Source: Solirubrobacteraceae bacterium
Lineage (GTDB): Bacteria; Actinomycetota; Thermoleophilia; Solirubrobacterales; Solirubrobacteraceae
Assembly: GCA_019683665.1 (NCBI GenBank)
Contig: JADGIB010000127.1
Location: 1 to 9,658 of the forward strand
Reading direction: 5' to 3'
DNA length: 9,658 nucleotides
Below the pieces are notes generated by a model. That model was given only the letters and a program-made list of their open reading frames with translations, was not told where the DNA came from and did not search any database. This document shows positions 8,015 to 9,658 of this stretch, in pieces (positions within the stretch are counted from its first letter, which is position 1; the number at the start of each line of letters is the position of its first letter). Made by a program: the position numbers and the translations under genes.

Positions 8015-8025
8015 GACAGGCTGTC
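8015..8025. promoter_or_regulatory. Inverted repeats between the LacI and DAO genes
   Basis: GACAGGCTGTC is a perfect dyad of two 5-bp arms around one base. Around it lies a wider pair, GGCGAC (8012-8017) and GTCGCC (8035-8040), sharing bases with the inner one. The 123-bp gap 7976-8098 shows no T-tract terminator and no clear -35/-10 pair. The dyads may be a regulator site for the oxidoreductase gene or a hairpin ending the LacI transcript. Confidence 0.25.
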
Positions 8026-8098
8026 TGACCGCCCGTCGCCCCTGCCACGCGCTCTGTCGGGTTGTGCGCGCGGCGCCGACGACCGAGAGTTCCGGCCC

Positions 8099-9508
8099 GT
8101 GCACGAGATCCGTCACTCCGCTCACGGCTACTGGCTCGAGGAGGCCCCGGCCCCGGAGCCGCTGCCGCGCCTGACCGAAGACCTCGCCGCCGAGGTCGTG
8201 ATCATCGGTGGCGGCTACACGGGCATGTGGACCGCCTGGCACCTGCTCGACCGGCTCGCGCCGTCGTCGATCGTGCTGCTCGAGGCGTCGATCTGCGGCC
8301 ACGGCCCAAGCGGCCGCAACGGCGGCTTCTGCGAGACGCTGTGGCTGAACCTGCCGTCGCTGCGCGAGCGGCTCGGCGACGAGCGCGCGCTGCGGCTCGT
8401 CCTGCGGTCGGTCGAGAGCGTGGAGGCGATCGGCGCGTTCTGCGAAGAGCACGGCGTCGACGCCTGGTACCGGCGCCGGGGGACGATCACCGCCTCGGCC
8501 GCGCCGGCCCAGGACGACGCCGGCCGCGACGCGGTGGCCGCGGCAGCCGCCCTCGGCGTGCCCGAGCGGGTCGTCGCGCTGTCGCCCGAGGAGGTGCGGC
8601 GTCGCTGCGCCTCGCCGGTCTTCCGCGGCGGGGTCTACGTCCCCGACGAGGCGACGGTGCAGCCGGCGCGCCTGGCGCTCGGCCTGCGCCGCGTGCTCGC
8701 CGAGCGCGGCGTTCGGATCTTCGAGCACACCCGCGCCCGCCGGCTCGCGCCCGCCGCCGGCGGCGGGGTCGCGGTGACGACGGCGGACGGCCGCACCGTC
8801 CGCGCCGGCCGGGCCGTCCTCGCGATCAACGCGGCGGCGCGAGGGTTCCGGCCGCTGCGCGGCCGGCTCGCGGTGACGTCGTCGCACGTGCTCATCACCG
8901 AGCCGGTGCCGGACGTCCTCGAGCAGCTCGGGTGGACCGGCGGCGAGAACATCACCGACGGCCGCACGTTCGTCCACTACTTCCGCACCACCCCGGACAA
9001 GCGCATCGCCTTCGGCTGGGGCGGCGGCCGGATCGCCTGGGGCGCCCGGCTCGGCGGGCGCACGGAGGTCGACCCGGACGTCGTCCGCGCGACGCACCGC
9101 CATCTGCTGCGCGTGTTCCCGCAGCTCGAGGGCCGGCGCATCGAGCACGCCTGGGGCGGCCCGATCGACGTCTCCCCCAGCCACCTGCCGCAGGTCGGCA
9201 CCCTGCCCGAGGCGCCCGTCCACTACGCGTTCGGCTTCACCGGCAACGGCGTCGGCCCGAGCCACCTCGCGGCGCGCACGCTCGCCGCGCTGGCCACCGG
9301 CGAGACGGCCGGCGACGAGCTGACCGCGCTCCACGGCGACCGCGACGCGAAGGTCCCGCCCGAGCCGCTGGCCTGGGCCGGGGGCTCGCTCGTGCGGCTC
9401 GCCAACCTCCGCAAGGAGGAGCTCGAGGAGCAGGGCCGGGTGCCGTCGCCGGGGCTGCGGGCGATCGCCGGCGCGCCGCGGATGCTCGGCATCCACCTCG
9501 GCCGCTGA
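8099..9508 (+). CDS. DAO-family FAD-dependent amine/amino-acid oxidoreductase
   Basis: A 469-residue flavoenzyme of the DAO superfamily, likely oxidising a C-N bond of an amine or amino acid to an imine. The Rossmann FAD motif is VVIIGGGYTG (33-42), with the ribose-binding acid E62 at the end of strand 2. The segment GPSGRNGGF (69-77) is characteristic of PuuB-like and other DAO enzymes. The C-terminal FAD motif is GFTGNGVGPSHLAAR (379-393). About 60 residues follow (411-469), ending in a basic tail. The chosen start is GTG at 8099, with GAGAG about 9 nt upstream. Upstream in-frame codons to 7997 look non-coding and overlap the dyads. PuuB oxidises gamma-glutamylputrescine, which fits a polyamine-like transporter nearby, but the substrate cannot be read from sequence. 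The 123-bp gap to the LacI gene suggests either co-transcription or its own promoter. Confidence 0.88.
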   Translation: MHEIRHSAHGYWLEEAPAPEPLPRLTEDLAAEVVIIGGGYTGMWTAWHLLDRLAPSSIVLLEASICGHGPSGRNGGFCETLWLNLPSLRERLGDERALRLVLRSVESVEAIGAFCEEHGVDAWYRRRGTITASAAPAQDDAGRDAVAAAAALGVPERVVALSPEEVRRRCASPVFRGGVYVPDEATVQPARLALGLRRVLAERGVRIFEHTRARRLAPAAGGGVAVTTADGRTVRAGRAVLAINAAARGFRPLRGRLAVTSSHVLITEPVPDVLEQLGWTGGENITDGRTFVHYFRTTPDKRIAFGWGGGRIAWGARLGGRTEVDPDVVRATHRHLLRVFPQLEGRRIEHAWGGPIDVSPSHLPQVGTLPEAPVHYAFGFTGNGVGPSHLAARTLAALATGETAGDELTALHGDRDAKVPPEPLAWAGGSLVRLANLRKEELEEQGRVPSPGLRAIAGAPRMLGIHLGR

Positions 9509-9566
9509 CCGCGCGCCGGCCGCGCAGCCCCGCTCAGCGGCGACGGCGCGTACGCTGCGCGCAGGG

Positions 9567-9658
9567 TCAGCGGCCGCGCCGGAACGGCCGCGGCAGCACC
9601 CCGTCCCGCGTGAGCTGGTAGACGGGCAGGACGAGCGCGGCGACCGCGGCGACGACGA
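9567..9658 (-). CDS. C-terminus of a membrane protein, cut by the window edge
   Basis: Read on the minus strand, 29 codons up to TGA at 9569-9567 encode VVAAVAALVLPVYQLTRDGV and then a Pro/Arg-rich end (LPRPFRRGR). Third positions are all G or C. The hydrophobic stretch followed by a basic tail looks like a last membrane helix with a cytoplasmic C-terminus. It converges on the oxidoreductase gene, leaving 58 bp between the two stops. That gap holds short GC-rich dyads (GCGTACGC at 9548-9555; GCGCG/CGCGC arms at 9546-9550 and 9558-9562) but no T-tract. The family cannot be named from this fragment. Confidence 0.65.
   Translation of the reverse strand, partial: VVAAVAALVLPVYQLTRDGVLPRPFRRGR

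Noticed and set aside
8080..8097. A second LacI operator just before the oxidoreductase start (GTTCCGGC matches one half-site)
   Set aside because: Only one half matches; in the other half about four of nine bases agree and there is no central CG, so it is not distinguishable from chance in this composition.
7997..8098. A longer oxidoreductase starting at GTG 7997
   Set aside because: The extra residues are Arg/Pro-rich and not seen in the DAO family. HEIRHSAHGYWLEEA after GTG 8099 is a typical start just ahead of the Rossmann motif.
7991..9496. Long open frames of about 500 codons on the minus strand (7991-9496) and in another plus frame (8062-9621) over the oxidoreductase gene
   Set aside because: Both are Arg/Ala-rich shadows. 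The plus frame ending at 9508 has both FAD motifs of the DAO family.

Overview
The window is very GC-rich, with strong G/C preference at third codon positions, several GTG starts and compact gene packing. The lipoprotein signal (LGAC followed by GSDDGGG) is of a kind common in high-GC Actinobacteriota. I infer an actinobacterium, possibly of the Solirubrobacterales/Thermoleophilia type. The phylum is fairly likely and anything finer is a guess. I see no tRNA, rRNA, CRISPR array, insertion sequence or phage gene.

Layout. Seven genes run leftwards as one probable operon. In transcription order they are: a creatinase/prolidase-fold (M24) hydrolase (6768-5620), a lipoprotein substrate-binding protein (5558-4446), two permeases (4435-3530 and 3527-2694), a PotA-type ATPase (2697-1606), a small cupin (1604-1200) and an HDAC-family amidohydrolase (1200-109). 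From the binding protein onward the genes overlap or lie within 10 nt. Facing the operon across a 178-bp divergent intergenic region is a LacI-type regulator (6947-7975), followed on the same strand by a DAO-family FAD oxidoreductase (8099-9508). At the right edge is the C-terminus of a convergent minus-strand membrane protein (9567-9658). The left edge (1-108) may hold the end of another gene, but I cannot settle its frame.

How it fits together (inference). The divergent region carries a TTGACA -35 box and a -10-like hexamer reading into the M24 operon. They are followed at once by an 18-bp perfect-arm palindrome with a central CG, inside a 48-bp imperfect palindrome. This is the expected architecture for repression by the adjacent LacI protein with relief by an inducer. 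The transporter is of the spermidine/putrescine (PotABCD) type. The M24 enzyme has lost four of the five metal ligands of its fold and resembles ectoine hydrolase (DoeA/EutD) around its active site, so it is probably a metal-independent amidine/amide hydrolase and not a peptidase. The HDAC-like protein keeps its Zn ligands and catalytic Tyr and could remove an acetyl or other acyl group from an amine. The DAO enzyme could oxidise the freed amine. The whole reads as a LacI-controlled import, ring or amide opening, deacylation and amine oxidation module for an acylated or cyclic diamine-like nutrient. The substrate is unknown. If the reading is right, an HDAC-fold enzyme stands where known ectoine pathways use an M20-type deacetylase (DoeB/EutE).
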